A stretch of DNA of 64,000 nt from Tretioscincus oriximinensis (lineage: Eukaryota > Chordata > Lepidosauria > Squamata > Gymnophthalmidae): NCBI GenBank assembly GCA_022410635.1, contig JAJVDF010000464.1, positions 999,152 through 1,063,151 of the forward strand, written 5' to 3'. A model generated the notes under the pieces. The model did no database searches. It had not been told where the DNA came from and worked only from the letters and a program-made list of their open reading frames with translations. Shown one piece after another: positions 34,746 to 44,811 of this stretch. The translations under genes and the position numbers were made by a program. Within the stretch, counting starts at the first letter, position 1. The number at the start of each line of letters is the position of its first letter.

Positions 34746-35983
34746 ATGTCTGTGGCAATATCAGCTCGAGTTCGTGGGGCAACCTGGCGCAAGGCGGAAG
34801 TTGATGATCTGCTTGACCTTTGGGAAGAAAGCAAGGTCCAGGAGGTGTTACGTAAGACCCACCGTAATATTGATGTTTTTGTTCGGATCTCTGAACAGAT
34901 GAAAAGTAGGGGACACAATCACTCCCCAGAGGAATGCCAATCAAAAACAAAAACAATGCAAGCGGAGTACAGGAAGTGTGTTGCGCACAACTCAAAGTCG
35001 GGAAATGCACCACGATACTGCAACTGCTACTTGGAGCTTCACAGAATTCTAAGGGAAGATGCCTCCATTATTCCAAAAAGGGTCTCAAGCAGCCTGTCGC
35101 TTCCGCCAATTGAGGGATCAAGTGAGGAGATTCCAACCACTTTCCATGCACAACAGGAGGATTGTACATTACAGACAATCAATATGCAAGACTTTGACTG
35201 TTCCCTGGATCTAGGAGGTAGCCCATGCCTTTGACAGTGGGTTTGAAGCTCTATTGCTTCAAACCCACTGTTAAAGGCATGACCTACCTCCTAGATCCAG
35301 GAACACCACCCCACAGGTAAGTGTGACATTGGGGTGTTCCTTTCTAGGTAAAAAGATGTTTATTCCTATCCTTTCTTTCCCTATTATGTCAAGTGTTTCC
35401 AGCTTGCTGAGTAGAGAATCTTTGCACTATGATGAGGAATTTCTAGTAATATGTTTCTACTTGTGAATCATGGCATAGATTCCCTATGATTACTTCCATC
35501 ACAAGGGTACGGGGTAAAAAACAATCAATTTCTTTTCCTTTGCTAATCTTTTTTCAGAGGACTTGTTTGGAGATGTGACATTGCAGCATACTGAAGCTAC
35601 TCATGAAACGTCTGCTTCGAACAATGAAGGTAATTGATCATTTTTAATTTTTTGTTAGAAAATCATTTTTCTCATGTTGTTTTATTTCTTTCTGAGGCTT
35701 TTCCATATGGAACATTGTTGTTTCGTTTCCAGTGGAGGTGATGGTACATAGGGAACTGTCAGGACCATTGGCCCCTCCCTTAAGACGCAAGTTAACACTG
35801 CTTATNGTCTGTGTAACTCTTCAGTCATGATGGAGGACATGCAATGTGAGTTGATCAATATAACTATCCTTCTCTTTCCTTTTAGATACAATCATTTCAA
35901 GAATGTTTTCTACCTTCCGTGAGGAGTCATTGGTGGAGAGTGACACTCGTGAAACACAGGAGATGCCAACAATCCCACAATAG
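34746..35983 (+). CDS. Harbinger Myb/SANT-like protein, three exons (34746-35217, 35558-35629, 35886-35983)
   Basis: In Harbinger elements a Myb-like partner binds the transposon ends and DNA and helps bring the transposase to the nucleus; that is family knowledge. Exon 1 encodes a trihelix/Myb-like domain, with GATWRKAEVDDLLDLWEE, then VFVRISEQMKSRGHNHSP, ECQSKTKTMQAEYRK and YLELHRILRED: the W-rich, basic helices of MADF/Myb-like proteins of this class. The splice signals are G|GTAGCC to ttttttcag|AG, and G|GTAATT to ccttttag|AT. Both introns (340 and 256 bp) are phase 1, and the joined frame is 213 codons plus stop TAG at 35981-35983. The acidic, Ser/Thr-rich C-terminus carries DLFGDVTLQ and ISRMFSTFREESLVES. 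No stop or frameshift is seen, unlike the convergent transposase. The ATG is the first in frame. Introns are inferred; an unspliced read would end at 35234. Confidence 0.8.
35199..35305. repeat. 107-bp palindrome across the exon 1 donor
   Basis: Arms tggatctaggaggtag ... atgcctttgacagtgggttt gaagc and the reverse complement, separated by the 6-base loop tctatt at 35250-35255. About 47 of 50 arm positions pair. The donor GGAG|GTAGCC lies in the left arm and a mirror copy lies in the right arm. Confidence 0.9.
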
Positions 35984-36019
35984 GTTCATTTAAATTATGA
36001 AACCATCCATTTCCATTTC

Positions 36020-36490
36020 CCTTTTGCCTTGTTCCCAAACCTTGCAGGGAAAAGGTGTGCCAGCACTGGGTAGAAAACTGGATAATGTACTTTATGTTCC
36101 ACAGTTAGATTTTTGTTTGCTAAGTGTAGCTAGGCTAACTGCAAAGGGTTACACAGTAGAATTTGCAAACAATATCGTCACGTGAAAAAGCAAGGTGTAA
36201 TATGTGGACAGGGTGTATTACGTAACAAATTATATACAATACTAGACAAGNAGGAAATATTTGTCATGTTTCACAAATAAGCCTTTGCATGATGACTGTG
36301 TACATTATCTTCACTGTGTTTTGGGGCATACTAGCTTTGAAGCAAATGTCCAGAGTATGTGATTTGCAACTTAAACCTTGCAATAAGTTTTTGCAATTTT
36401 TTTTTGGTGCATTCAAACACATTTGTTGGCTGTTGAAAACTTTAAAAGATTATGCAAAAAGTAACATCCCCTGAAGACAACAAGCCCATC
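36020..36490 (+). mobile_element. Ty1/copia relic (GAG-pre-integrase region)
   Basis: Decayed translation gives LDNVLYVPQLDFCLLSVA then RLTAKGYTVEFANN, the segment after the copia protease, then HCVLGHTSFEA (from a frame with one shift), the H-x-x-L-G-H zinc-finger start of GAG-pre-integrase, and LKPCNKFLQ further on. Several stops. It lies between the two Harbinger genes and is on the opposite strand to the Copia relic at 27245. Confidence 0.75.
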
Positions 36491-36592
36491 CCAATCCTTG
36501 AGACATGATTGAGAAATCAATATTCGTAAAGCAATCTGAGAAAAACTGGGAAAGCAATCTCCTCGTTTTAATTAGTGCTGTGGACGATTCTG

Positions 36593-37233
36593 TCAAAGAA
36601 AGGTTGCAATCGTGTCCCGTACCAATGATCCTTCCTCCAAGCGTGCATCCTGGTCATCACCTCTGCCCGGAGCAGCACTTGATGGTTCCTCTTCTGCAAA
36701 TGACCCATCCCTGGTCTCACAGATATTATGGAGAACCACGCATGCTATGACTACAGAGTTCACATTCTCCTCCTCAACGTGAAGCACCTGGCCCAGCACT
36801 TGCCAACGTTTCTTCAGTCTCCCAAAGACACACTCACACATGTTACGTGCCCATGTAAGATAATAATTGAATGCGGATTTTGGTCCATCAATATGCCCTC
36901 TGTAAGGTTTCATCATCCAAGGATGTAACTGGTACACAGCATCGGGGATGAGAAGAGGTGGCACGGTAACACTATTAAGAATCATGAAAAGCCCGTTGGG
37001 GAAGAGTCTGTTATTTTCCATCACAGTACATAGGGTGGTCTGCTGGAAGATGAAGCTGTCATGTGATCTCCCAGAGTACCCTACCTCTGCGTGCACAAAA
37101 CGTCCATGTCCATCAATAGTCCCCTGGAAGACAACAGAGAAGAAGTTCTTGCGGTAGCAATTATCCTTATGTGGGTCTCATCAACTGCCCTGATGCACTG
37201 TGGAAAACCAAACCTGCTGAAACTCGCCATTAG
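36593..37233 (-). pseudogene. Harbinger DDE transposase, catalytic C-terminal exon
   Basis: HARBI1-type DDE transposase. After an acceptor (tcctccacag, AG at 37235-37234) the frame gives MASFSRFGFPQCIRAVDE then THIRII, holding the first catalytic Asp (usual form V-D-G-T-H). A frameshift near 37165 moves to the long open frame 37096-36593 with HAEVGYSGRSHDSFIFQQ, then DAVYQLHPWMMKPYRGHI (second Asp) and MCECVFGRLKKRWQVLGQ (catalytic Glu). It ends with the ATFL stop at 36593. All three acidic positions can be found, but the frameshift breaks the protein. Convergent with the Myb-like gene. Confidence 0.85.
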
Positions 37234-37263
37234 CTGTGGAGGAAACATATAATAGGTTACAAT

Positions 37264-38040
37264 TACAATTACAATTTGATGAAGATGTCAACCCAGTGTG
37301 CAGCAGCAGCAGCAGAAAAGGCAAATTCCATGTTGGGGATCATTAGAAAAGCAATCGAAGACAAGTTAGCAATGTTGGCAATGTTGTTTTGACTCTTTAT
37401 AAATCTGTGGTGAGGGCACATTTGGAATACTGTGTTCGGTTCTGGTCACCACATCTCAAGAGGGATACTGTGGAACTAGAGAAGGGCAGAAAANGNCAAC
37501 AAGAATGATCAAGGGTCTGGAGCACCTCCCATATGAAGTCAGGCTGCTACCTCTGGGCCTCTTCAGTCTCGAAAGTATACAACTGAAGTATACAAAATCA
37601 TGCATGGGATGGATAGGGTGAATAGAGAAAAATGTTTTCTCTATCACACAACACAAGGACCAGAGGGCACTCCTTGAAAGTGATAGGCAGAAAAGGGAGG
37701 ACAGACAAAGGAAANTGTTTTTTCACTCAGAGGGTCATCGGCCTGTGGAATTAACTTCCTGAAGAGGTAGTGGTAGCTAACAGCTTGGATAGTTTCAAGA
37801 CAGGACTAGGCAGGTTTATGGACACCAAAGGTATAAATGGGTCCTAGGATGGATGTCTGGATGCTGCCTCTGGGATGGAGCCACAGGCAGGACTCCTGAA
37901 ATACCATTTGCAGGGAGTCGTGAACAGGAGCATATTTTGCTTTCCTCTGTTCAGACTGCCCAGGTGCATCTGGTGGCCCTCTGTATGCTGGACTAGGTGG
38001 GCTGTGGCCTGATCCAATATGGTTCTCCTTACNTTCTGCT
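37264..38040 (+). mobile_element. CR1-like LINE 3' end inside the Harbinger element
   Basis: Starts in coding sequence (AKAKSMLGIIRKAI-like, with cagcagcagcag at 37302) through aggcacatttggaatactg, catgcatgggatggataggg, tttcactcagagggtcat and gcaggactcctgaaatacc to gggctgtggcctgatcc. Eroded by stops. Lies in the presumed transposase intron. Confidence 0.85.
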
Positions 38041-38339
38041 ATGTGGAACAACCCATTTGTAATCACTTTAAAATTAACATGTTGTTACCAGCCAAAATCT
38101 CATTGCCATTTAAGTTTGGCAATGCAGAACATATGAAACACATGAGGTTGAACCTGAGACTTCTCATAGGTTGCCCAAACATGTTGTTCCTGTCACCTTG
38201 CCAAGGCTGAAGTGCTTGGGACACATATTGGATTGTACATAAGAAGCAGTGATATAATTGGAAATGTGTGAAACATGAGGCAGTAAGAAAAAGACACGAT
38301 GATTTCAGGATCTGGAGGTAAACGTAAACTTTCTAGTTA

Positions 38340-38872
38340 AACGTATCCCCAAAACGAACTCTGCGTCTGAAGAGCTGGGACTCGATGGCCAAGCACACCT
38401 CCCTGCATGTACTGAGACCATGGAACGTCACACGCTGAATTACTCTGCGATCGCTTAGTAGCAGGCATTTGTAGCAAGCCACCAGGTTGCGATCGCAACC
38501 CTCTTCTCCACACTCAAGGGTCTCCTCATGGTGGTGTCCTGGCGTTCAAGGGAGGGACGGAGTTCATTTGCCAAGAACAGAAATGTGACACGGCTCATCC
38601 TGAAGTGCTTCTTCCATTTCTCATCGGACCACACTTCCATAACAAACTTCTCCCACCATTGTGAGGTATGGGAGTNAACCCAGCATTGGCATCATCTCCA
38701 ACATGGATGGATCAGTGCATTCATCCCCGAGGCGACGAAGGAAATCCAAGCATCTCCTTATGTGTGCTTCATCCTCATCCATGTCCATAAGGACCTGCCT
38801 CCAGCAGGCAGCACAGTGAGCATCATCCTCTTCAAATAGTGTATAGGCTACTAATGCAGGCGTGAGCGCCAT
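38340..38872 (-). pseudogene. Harbinger transposase, N-terminal part, broken
   Basis: From the ATG at 38872-38870 the frame reads ALVAYTLFEEDDAHC, then RRCLDFLRRLGDECTD. It changes frame around the ambiguous base at 38676 and continues as EVWSDEKWKKHFRMSRVT, FLFLANELRPSLERQD, RPLSVEKRVAIATWWLAT then NACY: the N-terminal helix-turn-helix region of HARBI1-like transposases. Three close stops follow, at sites where C-to-T changes of Arg/Gln codons would explain them, then an ESQLFRRRVRFGDTF-like remnant in another frame. The gap to the catalytic exon at 37233 is an intron that took a CR1 insertion. The frame change at the n could be an assembly error, but the stops are real as given. Confidence 0.8.
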
Positions 38873-39710
38873 GATAAGAGATCCACAAAACCAATCTTCC
38901 ACGCCACGCCAAGAGAAAAAGCAAAATGACAAAGCACGTGCTCTGTAGTCACTCTGCAAAGAACAAAAACAAATGATCAGAGCAATAGAAATGTGTGTAA
39001 ATAACAATTGCGCATGCGCTAACCTGTTTTTAAAAATAAGGACTGGGGGGGGGGGGGGGAAGGAACCAATCACCGTAAGGCAAGACAATAGAGGTGGGAT
39101 TGAAAGAGGAAAATCACGGACAATTAGCACGACAAGATCAATGCTCAAATGGCACCAGACTCGCTATTTATTGCGGGAACTGGTCCTTTATAGCTGGATA
39201 TACAAGTTTGTGAATGGACACACGATTGCTATATTCTGGAATATAGCTTTATGGCGCTTTTTCGGTCATTGTGTGAACAAGCCCTCTGTCGTGCGGATGC
39301 AAACTGTGACAGACCTCACATGGGACTTCCTATAGCCTGTACCATCTAGCATATGATGTCAGAAATATTATCTCTCTATTTATATTTCCCAGAGTCACAA
39401 TAGTCTCTGAAGGCTCTGTGATTGGATGGTATCTGGATGAATCTCAGGGCCTGGAGTAATGTCTAAAGCCAAGACCAGGCTAGCAGCAGTTGCCATGGAT
39501 CCCGGTCCAGCCCAGCAGCAGGAACAATGAAGGAACAATGGAGAGGGAAAGTAGGAGGAAGATGAAGTGGGGAGGAAGAATAAGCTAGACCCTCCAGCTG
39601 CACTGAATTTAAGAAACAGGCTTATTCCACTAGTCCAGAATAAGACTCAATGNAGAAAGGGCCTCAAATAGATTTTCAAATAATTTCTTAGCAAAGCTGT
39701 TTCCTACCTA
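38873..39710. other. Presumed 3' flank of the Harbinger element and unique DNA
   Basis: Holds a poly-G run at 39047-39059 and ggaaccaatcacc at about 39063, an inverted CCAAT candidate for the transposase promoter. Near 39225-39250, gctatattctggaatatagc is a perfect palindrome. A relic arm of the GAGCCTTATTCTGG family is at 39625-39660. The right terminal repeat was not found. Confidence 0.4.
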
Positions 39711-39868
39711 GGCTGACCAGGTGACCAATTCTTGCATGCGTCACGGATTTCTGAGGCAGGGATTTCGGAGGGGTATGCATATTGGCGGGTGATTTGCATA
39801 TTCATAAATATGCAAATTAGCATGAACATTAATTACCCCAGTTTGGGCATCAGAAAATTTGGTCAGTC
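39711..39868. mobile_element. hAT-like MITE (TAGGCTGACCAG family), short form
   Basis: Ends TAGGCTGACCAG and, inverted, TAGACTGACCAA, with an inner palindrome atttgcatattcataaatat / gcaaat. The flanks ttcctacc (39701-39708) and ttcctacc (39871-39878) are an exact 8-bp target duplication, the hallmark size for hAT. Confidence 0.8.
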
Positions 39869-40454
39869 TATTCCTACCCATTTTCTCATGTCTTCAACAT
39901 CAAGTGAATGATACTATTAAAACAAGGAGGGAGGGAAGCGAACTCCATTGGCACTCAGCTGACAGCGACAGTTATGCACACTCAGCTTATCTGCAGTTGT
40001 CACTTGAATGCCAATTAAGTTTGAGATCCAGGCCTACAAGCAATAAACAGGACAGCAACATAGTTTTGCATCTCCAAAACAAACCACTAAGGTGAAGACA
40101 ATGTTTACAACCAATTCCTCAACCAATTAAAACAAACCATCCTAAAAAAAATCCAGGACCTGAGTAAGAATAGGGAACTAATCTTGAAAATAACAAAATC
40201 TACCATGCCACACGGCCTTTACCCCCCTGCCACTCAAAATTTCTCTAATCCTGCCAGGCTGCTGCTCCTTCTCTGCCAGGCAACGGTTCTCTGACTTGAG
40301 TGAGGAGGGAACGTGGCAAATGACGGTGCGTAGGCAGGGGCATGCAGCTGAGGGTTAACAATTTGGGAGATGGGACAGAATGATGAAATGTCTCGATTGA
40401 ACAATAGGCTTTGTACATGTTCAGGGTCTGCTGTAGCCTACACTAGCATGTATT

Positions 40455-40470
40455 TTTATTATTATTATTA

Positions 40471-40539
<69 letters not shown>
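40455..40539. repeat. (TTA)n microsatellite
   Basis: About 28 TTA units with one interruption, at the 3' (A-rich) end of the minus-oriented SINE that follows. Confidence 0.95.
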
Positions 40540-40540
<1 letters not shown>

Positions 40541-40785
40541 TTGTACTTGTATCCCACCCTATACCCAAAGGTCTCAGGGCAGCCAACCATAGGGCAGCGC
40601 ACATAGCTTTTGTTGCTTTCTCCACAACAGACACCTTGTGGAGTAGGTGGGGCTGACAGAGTTCAAAGAACTGTGACTGGCCCAAGGTCACCCAGCTGGC
40701 TTTCGTGGAGGAGTGGGGAATCGAACCAGGAGACTACCAGGTACGAGTCCAACACTCAGCCGCTACACCGAACTGGCTCTCTAAT
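40540..40785 (-). mobile_element. tRNA-derived SINE type 1
   Basis: Full reverse copy: atcccaccctatacccaaag tail, ctttctccacaacagacacc, gtgactggcccaaggtcacc, then B-box complement ggaatcgaacc at 40717-40727 and the A-box region ctcagccgctacacc. Confidence 0.9.
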
Positions 40786-41362
40786 AGATGGGAGGCTCTT
40801 ATTCTGGGATGTATCCAAGAATAAGGCTCAGTGGGGACAGGACCTTCCTGTTGCTCAGATCCTGCCAGAGTCTAATTACAAGATAGTGGCAGGCACTTTG
40901 TATAAAGCAAGAGAACTCAACAAGAACCAGATTAACTGCCTTCCCTTAGCAACTGTATTTTAAGCAGGACAATAAAGTCTTACTGCTCTAACTGACTGNG
41001 CCTAACCTACTATAAAGCCTGTCCTGTAAAAGATATTTGCAGAAAAGCCCACTCCATTCCCCCAGCTTTTCTCCTCTTGGCTAACAAGATGGGTCTTTCA
41101 CTAAAAAGATTACAGCCAGCTAGTAAGAGGCCGTACAATTCNTTCCACCTTCTGGTGTGTGTAATTCTTTTTAAAGAGCAGAGTGGGAGATGGGTGCTGT
41201 CGGCCACTGTCACCGGGGAAGCATTGATTTTTCTGGTCTTCAGATCTTGAATTATACGTAAGAACAGCTCACTCAGATCACCTCAAAGGGAGGAGGAACA
41301 GCATTTCAGAAAGTGTCAGGTCCCCTGTTTTGGTAGACAAAACATTAAAGAAGAAAAAGAAG

Positions 41363-41662
41363 AACTTGGTCTCTTATACCCCGCTTTTCTCACCTTTCAT
41401 TCAAAGCAGCTTACAAAGATATATTTTCGCCCGAAGGCTTCCATTCTATCTTCCCCACCACNCTATGGTGGTTCCCATGTATNTACTTGCAGTCAGTTGC
41501 AATTTCTTGCAATTCATGCTTTTGAATAGCTGGGTTGGCTAGAGCTACAGGCTAGTGGAAGGNGCTCAGCCCTCCCCACATCCGACACAGGGCTTCGAAA
41601 CCCGATCTCCCAGGCGAGAGACGAATTCCTAAGCGACTGAGCTGTCTGAGCTAAACTATAAG
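41363..41662 (-). mobile_element. tRNA-derived SINE type 2
   Basis: ataccccgcttttctcacc, caaagcagcttacaaagat, tctatcttccccaccac, atagctgggttggctagagc, then a tRNA-like end with B-box complement ggcttcgaaacc and A-box complement cctaagcgactgagc. Confidence 0.88.
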
Positions 41663-41714
41663 GATCATCTGGCTAATGGAGAAAAGACAGATCAGAGAGG
41701 AGAAAATATCTCAT

Positions 41715-41991
41715 TGTTACGGACCTCCCNTCTCTCATCTGGGAGATGGGGTTTCCATACACTCCAGCCCCACCCCTCAGATGCAGACTAGCAGCGGACC
41801 TTGCTAACACATCATGTTTTCCCCCACAGAAAGGCCTATAGCCCTGGTCAGTCTCCCCTTTATACCCTGACCAGCAGGCTACTTGTGGCCCCATTGGCCG
41901 CCTTCTCCAGCCTCACCCCCTCCCAACTTGGGAATGAGGAAGCCACGCCCCTGCCCAGGCCTGCTCTTCCCCCTCCCTCTGGGATAAAACA
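41715..41991 (-). mobile_element. Possible LTR with CCAAT and TATA boxes
   Basis: Read on the minus strand it begins TGTTTTATCC and ends GGTCCGTAACA. Inside, ggccaatgggg is followed about 45 bp later by gggtataaagggg, a well-formed CCAAT/TATA pair. No target duplication is evident (flanks cttac and atgag), so this may be a truncated provirus end or a wrong boundary. Confidence 0.45.
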
Positions 41992-42019
41992 GTAAGTTTA
42001 AAACAAAATATAAACCTTT

Positions 42020-42212
42020 AAAATAGGCAAACGCCACAGATACATGGGAACCACCACAGCCTGGTGGGGAAGACAGAATGTAAACCTTTGGACAAAAATA
42101 CCCTTGTAAGCCGCTTTGAGTCCCTTTGAAAGGTGAGAAAAAGTGGGGTATAAGAACCCAGTTCTTCTTCTTCTTCTTCTTCTTCTTCTTCTTCTTCTTC
42201 TTCTTCTTCTTC
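42020..42212 (+). mobile_element. SINE type 2, truncated, with (TTC)n tail
   Basis: ccacagcctggtggggaaga, cttgtaagccgctttgagtc, agtggggtataagaaccc and then (ttc)n at 42162-42212 running into the gap. Confidence 0.85.
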
Positions 42213-42493
42213 NNNNNNNNNNNNNNNNNNNNNNNNNNNNNNNNNNNNNNNNNNNNNNNNNNNNNNNNNNNNNNNNNNNNNNNNNNNNNNNNNNNNNNNN
42301 NNNNNNNNNNNNNNNNNNNNNNNNNNNNNNNNNNNNNNNNNNNNNNNNNNNNNNNNNNNNNNNNNNNNNNNNNNNNNNNNNNNNNNNNNNNNNNNNNNNN
42401 NNNNNNNNNNNNNNNNNNNNNNNNNNNNNNNNNNNNNNNNNNNNNNNNNNNNNNNNNNNNNNNNNNNNNNNNNNNNNNNNNNNNNNNNNNNNN
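42213..42493. other. Assembly gap (281 n)
   Basis: A run of n begins inside a TTC microsatellite, so the gap is probably due to the repeat itself and its true length is unknown. Confidence 1.
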
Positions 42494-42540
42494 TTATTTA
42501 GATGTTCAACTGGCATCATTCTGGGGAGCATTTGAGGAGG

Positions 42541-43310
42541 AGAACATAACATAAAAGGAACCCTGCTGAATGGGGCTGGAGCCCATCTAGTCCAGCCTTC
42601 TGTTTCACACAGAGGCTCACCAGTTGCACCTGTAGTAGTATGAAGAAGGCAAAATCTTCAACTGTTCTCAACACCTTGCAAATGGCATTTCAGGAATCCT
42701 GCCTGTTGCTCCATCTCGGATGCAGCATCAAGACATCTGTCCTAGTAGCTACTTATACCCTTGGCTTCCATGAACTTGTCCAAGCGTGTCTTAAAGTTAT
42801 TCAGGCTGTCAGCTACCACCACCTCTTCTGGAAGTAAATTCCACAGGCCGATGACCCTCTGNGTGAAAAAATACATTCACTCACTTTCCTCACTCTTCTG
42901 CCCATCAGTTTCAAGGAATGCCCCCTGGTACTAGTGTTGTGTGATAGAGTAAATATCCATCCCATGCATAATTTTATACACATCAGCTAGGTCTCCTCTC
43001 AAACGCCATCTTTCGAGGCTGAAGAGGCCCAGACGTTGCAGCCTGACTTCATAAGAGTGGTGTTCCAGTCCCTTGATCATTCTTGATGCCCTTTTCTGAA
43101 CCTTCTCCAGTTCCACAATACCCTTTTTGAGATGTCGTGACCAGAACTGTACACAATATTCCAAATGTGGACTTACCATAGATTTATAAGAGCGGTATGC
43201 CTTTCCTTCAAGGTGGCCCAGAACTGCTCTTCCAGAAGCAAAAATTGCTTCAACAGAAGAGTCTGCTAGGGTGCTCTGAATGCCACTTCCCACATGGAGA
43301 CTCACTTAAA
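42541..43310 (-). mobile_element. CR1-like LINE 3' end with a 124-codon frame
   Basis: Minus-strand frame at 43305-42931 gives SPHLEYCVQFWSRHLKKG, KVQKRASRMIKGLEHHSY and RLGLFSLERWRLRGDLAD, the C-terminal part of a CR1 reverse transcriptase. The 3' UTR follows down to cataacataaaagg. It is the least decayed coding piece of this family here. Confidence 0.9.
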
Positions 43311-44390
43311 ACTTGAGAGGGTGACCATGGCCGACCATTCTCCTGGGGGGACTTCCTCCCCCTCCCCCATCCCAACTGTTTCCGATTTGTGGGATGTTAC
43401 GTGTTACGCTGCTTTCCTCGTCAAGCAAGGATTCAGATGGGGAGATGCCTGTTGACCCTCTTGGATCTGAGAACTCCTGTTTCACAACCTTGCGCCTGTC
43501 CTTAAGCGAGAGTGGAGGCTACAGGTCGTGGATCGGCAGCTTATTCTGATTTATATGGGNGAAAGAAGCGATCGTGAATAGAAAAACATCTAGGAACCCT
43601 ATAAGGACTTCAGAAGGAAACTGCAGAGCTTTTTCACCAGTTATAGAGTACGTAGGGCAAGGAATATTGGGTAATGAGACATAGCAGGGGAAGGGCTGAG
43701 GTATTACAGCCGCAGNGGTTGATTGCTTTGGTGGGTGGAAGTTTACTATATAAGAAGAGTAGTAGTGAGCTGCCTTGTGTTGTCATTTTGCTTTGAAGCC
43801 ACTGGTGGTGTTTGTGTTTTGCCCTCTGCACTGCTGAATTTTGATTGAGCCAATTCTTGGTTTTCCAGAATCCTGCATTTGTTTGTGTCTTTCGGCAGCT
43901 GGTTCACAACATCTGTTAAGATTCAGGGCTAGACTCCAGGATGGATTCCTGAGTTGACTCACGAGATGCAGTAAGACAGGAATACAGTTCTTGGATTGAT
44001 TCTTGAAGGCCTTAAATGCAGTAACGTGGAATATGGAAGGTATATTTGGTGACGGAGTTGCAATTGGGTTATTGAAGAAGTAATGGAATTAGCCTGTTTC
44101 ATTATGGTAACGCAATGGGGTCTAACCCCTCCTCCCCTTGCTCTCAACCGTACCCCCGTCCACTCTCCTGCTTCCTTCCTTGCCCCTCCTATCAGTGGTG
44201 GACTTGGTCCAAAAATAATGGTTGCCTGGAGACAAAGGGGGCACCGCCTTTGATGACAGCCTAGCAGCAAGTTAGAAGACAGAAAGGGCAGCAGTGTATT
44301 CTCTCTGCTGCCCTCAGTCATTTGGTACCAATGGATGGCGTTTGGAGGAAGGGCTGGGGGTGAACGGCAGGAAAAGAAAAGCCCNGGAAA
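43311..44390. other. Unassigned, possible LTR-element debris
   Basis: A TATA-like tactatataagaagag at 43745 and short open pieces are present. A plus-strand frame starting MADHSPGGTSSPSPIPT at about 43332 stops after about 40 codons. I cannot assign a family. Confidence 0.3.
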
Positions 44391-44811
44391 TAGGGCTGCC
44401 ATACGTCTCGGAAAGCCGGGATTGTTCCGGATTTGGGGACAAGAATATTGTCCCGTCTGGGTTTATTAAAATTAAGTGAAAATCCCAGTCTTTTACATTC
44501 CCTGATGTAAAAATTTGGGATTTTAAAGCACAGCTGATGGCTGCAGAAAGAGCAACGCTTCCTGGGTCCCGGTAAGACCCTTGGAGCATGCCGTAGCTGC
44601 TCCTCTGCAGGACGCAGGATTTTGCACCTGCCATAAGGCAGAGCGCACCGCCTCGCCTCCTTTGCTGCGTGCAGAGGAAAGGCGCTTCGGTGTTTGACGG
44701 GGGATCAGAGCTTTTGTGCAGCTCTGTTCTGCCTGTCTCACCAGGGTGGGTGTGGGTGTGCGTGAGCCCTCCCCCCCACATCCTGCGTCCCGGTTTTGTA
44801 CGGCAACCCTA
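44391..44811. mobile_element. hAT-like nonautonomous element with 8-bp target duplication
   Basis: Termini TAGGGCTGCCATACGTC and, inverted, TAGGGTTGCCGTAC. Flanks ccnggaaa (44383-44390) and catggaaa (44812-44819) agree as an 8-bp duplication, allowing the ambiguous base and one change. GC-rich interior, 421 bp in all, with no transposase frame. Confidence 0.75.

Larger units (their letters stand above)
40425..40850. mobile_element. Fold-back repeat split by microsatellite plus SINE
   Basis: ctgtagcctacactagcatg on the left (40428-40450) and gaataaggctcagtggggac on the right (about 40820-40840) are parts of the GAGCCTTATTCTGG family. The SINE with its TTA tract lies between them. Confidence 0.65.

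Noticed and set aside
35558..35983. Independent small genes in the two downstream pieces
   Set aside because: Phase and splice signals join them to the Myb-like frame, which explains them better.
34206..39400. Terminal inverted repeats of the Harbinger element
   Set aside because: Candidate palindromes near 31948 and 39227 look alike because each is self-complementary; neither gives a convincing paired end with a 3-bp duplication.
42126..42554. Frames of 130-184 codons across the gap
   Set aside because: Mostly unknown residues from n bases plus TTC repeat.
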